Shown in pieces: positions 60,568 to 64,000 of a DNA stretch of 64,000 nt. A model generated the notes under the pieces. It was not told the DNA's origin. It ran no database searches and worked only from the letters and a program-made list of their open reading frames with translations. The stretch's first letter is position 1. Each line of letters opens with the position of its first letter. Made by a program: the position numbers and the translations under genes. Origin of the DNA: Ceratotherium simum simum. Taxonomy: Eukaryota > Chordata > Mammalia > Perissodactyla > Rhinocerotidae. Location of the stretch: contig NW_004454180.1 of the NCBI RefSeq assembly GCF_000283155.1, positions 19,938,344 through 20,002,343 on the forward strand, given 5' to 3'.

Positions 60568-62559
60568 GTAATAGATGTTTTATAAACAGCACAGGGCACA
60601 AGTGATTAATGGAGACGTAAATAACCTCTTTGCAATAAATCTGCATTTACGAAAGGACCAAAAAGCTATTTGTTACAGGTTTGCAGTGATTCTGAGATTT
60701 AAAGTTAAGCTGCTTTTTTCTTAATTTACTTTTTATTAAAGTAATAGATGTGCATAGTTTAGTACTTCAGGGCTTATAGGGAAAAATAGTCCCATCTCCC
60801 CTCCACCTGATTCTTACTTCTGCAATCATTTCTAACTCTCCTGACGTTTGCCTCCATAGCTAAATGTCATGCTTATACTGCTATAACTTGACTTTGTTTT
60901 TCCTTTTTAGACATTAGCTATTGACTTTCTTTAGTGGATTATGATTTATCTCATACCTATGCCCCAGAACATGCACACATTCTTCTTTTTTCTCCAGATT
61001 TTCAGTATAGTTATCTCGCATTTCTTGGTTAAATCAGTTCAATGTTTACATTATTGTCTTTACATAAATATGGCTCAAGCCAAAGATAATTACATTTCAT
61101 TTCTTACATAATTTTTATGATTCCTTGTGATAATTGCTTAATTTTGTTTTATTTTGCCTAGTTTTCTATGTACCACTTGCTAATTCAGCCTGAATCTTTC
61201 TGACAACTGTGAAAAGTCCCTTTTTCCCCCTTGCTGATACCCTCCCTGAGGCCCTTCTCTCTTGTTTCCCTCAGGGCTGGTTCTCTTGGCTCACTGCACA
61301 GTTACTGTACTGGGACTTCTTTAATCTCCATTCTGGGAATTCTCTGCCCTTATGTGGGGTCATATTTTTTTAGATCCATGTTTTCCTTCTTTTCATTGTT
61401 TAAACCCTTCTTTTCATGGAGTACTTCTAGTAACTTCCTGAGAAAAGGTAGATGGAGGTAAATTTTTGAGACTTTACTTGTGTATGCAATATCTCTTACC
61501 TCTCTCTTTTTATTCAAGTCTTTAAAGTTTTATATTCCTCCCTACATTGGCCTTTTTTACTCTGAGTTCCTTTTTTTCACCTGTTTGTTTTGGTGCCCGT
61601 GTTTAGAAACTTTCCTCAAATATTTCGTGATCCCTGGCTGTTGGTTCATATTTAAGAGTGAAACACTGAAAAGCTGTTTGGAAACTCAGTGTGGGGGTGG
61701 GATGGAAGGAGGAGCTTGGGAACTGATAGAATTCAACCTGGAAAGATTGGGTGAGGATCCTCATGTGTCAGTATGTATAGATACATTCTCTTGGGCTCAT
61801 TAGCTTTTCCAGAGAGTGGTCCTCTAGTTTCCTGTCTGGCGGAGGTATGAACTATGTCCTGAAGCCAGAGGTGGGAGGATACTGGTGGGTGTGAAGGGTA
61901 GAGATCTCACCGTTTAGCATACCAGTTTGCACTGGATCCCCTGTTTTCATTGTGGCTTCTCACGCCCTTCTCCTCAGCTCTGCCTTGTTTTCCAGAGCCC
62001 AGGATCTCAACCTTTCCAGAAAATAAACCACCTGACTGCTCTTGAGGCTGGGGCAAGGCAGTCACGTGGTGCATAGCATTGGGAGAGGTCCTGGGAGCTA
62101 ACTGCTCTTATGTAGATTTTATCATTGCTTCTTGCCATGCCTTGTCCTTGAGTGGTATATGGTACCTCTAGTTCCTAAACCTTTTTGGAATTTGCAAGGT
62201 AGTTTGACTTGCTTCTTGTGGCTTCTGCATCCCCACCTTGTATAATTAGGTTTCATTTTTCTCTGTTCTTCTTGGTTGCCAACAGTCCATTCACTTTTCA
62301 GCTTCTGAAATGTAACTAGCATTTCTCTTCTGCTGTCATCTCTTCTTCTATTCTCTTTGTCTTTTTGGGCATGTACCATTTTTATTCCTTTATTATCGTC
62401 ACTTTAGTGGAGATTCTAGAGCAAGTGGAAATAAACTCGTGTTCCTCCACGTTTAATTGGTTAGATGTGCAGAATAAGTGAGGCTTTAGCTCTGGGTTGT
62501 CCTTTTAAGTTTCTGGTTTGAGTGACTTAGTAAAGAATACAAGAAGAAGGGCAGACGTG

Positions 62560-63340
62560 TGGGGATTTGTTGAGAGGTAGAGACGGGATGAGGCACATGG
62601 TCAGTTTTGGATGTACTGATATTGAAGATCCTATGGGACGTACACGTGGAGATGTCCAGTGTAGGTGCTGGGATTTGTGAATCTGAACCTCAACCTGGGG
62701 ATTTTGGCTAGAGCTATAGATTTGGAAATTACAGTAGTGGTTGATGCTGTGGATGTAAATATGATTACCCAGGGAAAGCATGTAGAATAAGAAAAGTAAA
62801 AGTTTGGGAAGGAAGCCATAGGGAACACTTAAAGTCAGCAGGGTGAACAGAGAAAGGAACAGCCAGAGAGATAAAAAGGGAAGCCGAGAGAAGAGCGTTA
62901 GAAAAGCCAAGAGAGGAGTTTCAGGAAGACAAGCGGTCATCAAGGTCGAGAGCAACAGACAACATGAGGAAGTTTAGGGTCAGAAAGGAGTCTGGTTTTG
63001 GCCATTAGGATATCTGGTCTGAGATGCATTTCCTGTGGAAAGGTGAGACAGAAGATATATTGCAGCGAGTTAGGAGTGAGTTAACTGAGAAGTGAAGACA
63101 GTGAGTGTGGATGGCTCATGAAGCTTGGTTGTTGAAGGAGATAGCGGGGAGGGGAGGGCAATAGTAGCTAAAGAACAGAGGGCAAGAGAGGGGATTTTTT
63201 CCTTTTAAAGATGGGAGTGATTTGAAACTGTTATAGACTGAGGGTAAAGAGTCAGCAGAGAGTACGCATTGATTAGAGAGAGGTCCTGAGGAGTTGAAAG
63301 TTCTCTGGTCGTTGTAGTAAAACATGAAAAATAAGTGACA
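62560..63340 (+). repeat. Possible ancient dispersed repeat, family not named
   Basis: 'gtcagttttggatgtactgat', 'tacacgtggagatgtccagt', 'gagctatagatttggaaatt' and 'gattacccagggaaagcatg' follow a long purine-rich repeat seen widely in mammals. The stretch is unusually rich in AGAG and GGGA. No coding sense is seen. Confidence 0.5.
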
Positions 63341-63801
63341 TGAATTTTGTAAAGAAATAAAATTAGTAATGTTTAGGGACATTAAATATTTCAACTCTAA
63401 TAATCATAGAAATAATTTGAAAGTTTGGTAACATTGCCAGATATAAAATATATGAAAGTTGATTACATTCCTATATATTAGCAATAGCCAGTTAGAAAAT
63501 TCAGTGAAAAAGGAGCTCTTGTTTGTAGCAACAACATACAATATAAAAATTCTGGCACTAACTTCTGTGGGCAATAGATGATTGCCGTTTTTAAAAAGGG
63601 AAAAACCCTTCAAAACTTGCAAGAGAAATAAAAGATTTGAGTAAGTGGTGAAACATTTATTTTCCTGGATAAGACTGACCGTTCTTAGATTTAAGGCAAT
63701 TATAATAAAGATCACAATAGGATTAGAACTATTTCACAAAAGAATTCTAGTGTTCATCTGGAAAAATAATCTTGAAAGTATGTTCATCAAAGAAATTTTG
63801 A
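63340..63801 (+). repeat. L1 ORF2-region relic, + strand
   Basis: 'ttcctatatattagcaatagcc', 'aaaatctggcacta'-like text, 'gcaattataataaagatcac' and 'gttcatctggaaaaataatc' resemble L1 ORF2 (between reverse transcriptase and C-terminus) on the + strand, strongly diverged. Confidence 0.55.
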
Positions 63802-64000
63802 GGGCTGGCCGCATGGCTTAGCGGTTAAGTGTGTGCGCTCCGCTACTGGAGGCCTGGGTTCGGATCCTGGGCGCGCACCGACGCACCGCTTCTCTGGCCA
63901 CGATGAGGCCGCGTCCCACATACAGCAACTAGAAGGATGTGCAGCTGTGACATACAACTATCTACTGGGGCTTTGGGGAAAAAAAGGAGGAGGATTGGCA
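63802..64000 (+). mobile_element. ERE-type SINE, cut by the window end
   Basis: Head 'gggctggccgcatggcttag', B box 'ggttcggatcctggg', 'cacatacagcaactagaagg', 'ctactggggctttgggg' and the start of the first 'gaggaggattggca' module. It continues past the last base. It is inserted in an L1 relic. Confidence 0.95.

Overview
This is mammalian nuclear DNA. It has split genes with GT-AG introns, ancient L1, L2 and MIR relics, and at least fourteen copies of a tRNA-derived SINE of the perissodactyl ERE type. The SINE heads, recalled against known consensus sequences, look closer to rhinoceros or tapir than to horse. That finer placement is an inference.

Two protein-coding genes lie head-to-tail on the + strand. 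Positions 1-28340 hold the 3' part of B4GALT1 (beta-1,4-galactosyltransferase 1): the end of intron 1, coding exons 2-6 (5030-5265, 19976-20163, 22533-22655, 24742-24846, 25428-25560) and a 2.8-kb 3' UTR ending at a polyadenylation signal at 28319. Exon 1, with the cytoplasmic tail, membrane anchor and stem, is upstream of the window. The five exons join in one open frame equal to residues 138-398 of the 398-residue human enzyme, with every catalytic and metal-binding residue I know of present. Positions 53690-64000 hold the CpG-island promoter and first four coding exons of SMU1 (53886-53911, 56730-56940, 58264-58416, 59716-59826), covering residues 1-167 of 513 (LisH and CTLH region). The WD40 part is beyond the window. 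B4GALT1 followed by SMU1 in the same orientation is the order on human 9p.

The 25 kb between the genes (28.3-53.7 kb) shows no gene I can support. It holds a nested L1 / MaLR LTR / SINE block (31.7-33.2 kb), a long antisense L1 tract cut by four SINEs and one assembly gap (37.8-43.4 kb), a solo ERV1-type LTR with intact boundaries (45.4-46.0 kb), MIR relics, and AT-rich DNA before SMU1.

The two genes have unrelated jobs: B4GALT1 galactosylates glycans in the trans-Golgi, and SMU1 is a spliceosome B-complex factor. Their adjacency looks like ordinary conserved synteny. I found no new biological system. The most useful observations are an assembly error at 7.6-7.8 kb (a 90-bp exact duplication around a 100-N gap), a tandem ~52-bp module in SINE tails that probably caused the second gap, and several cleanly bounded mobile-element relics.
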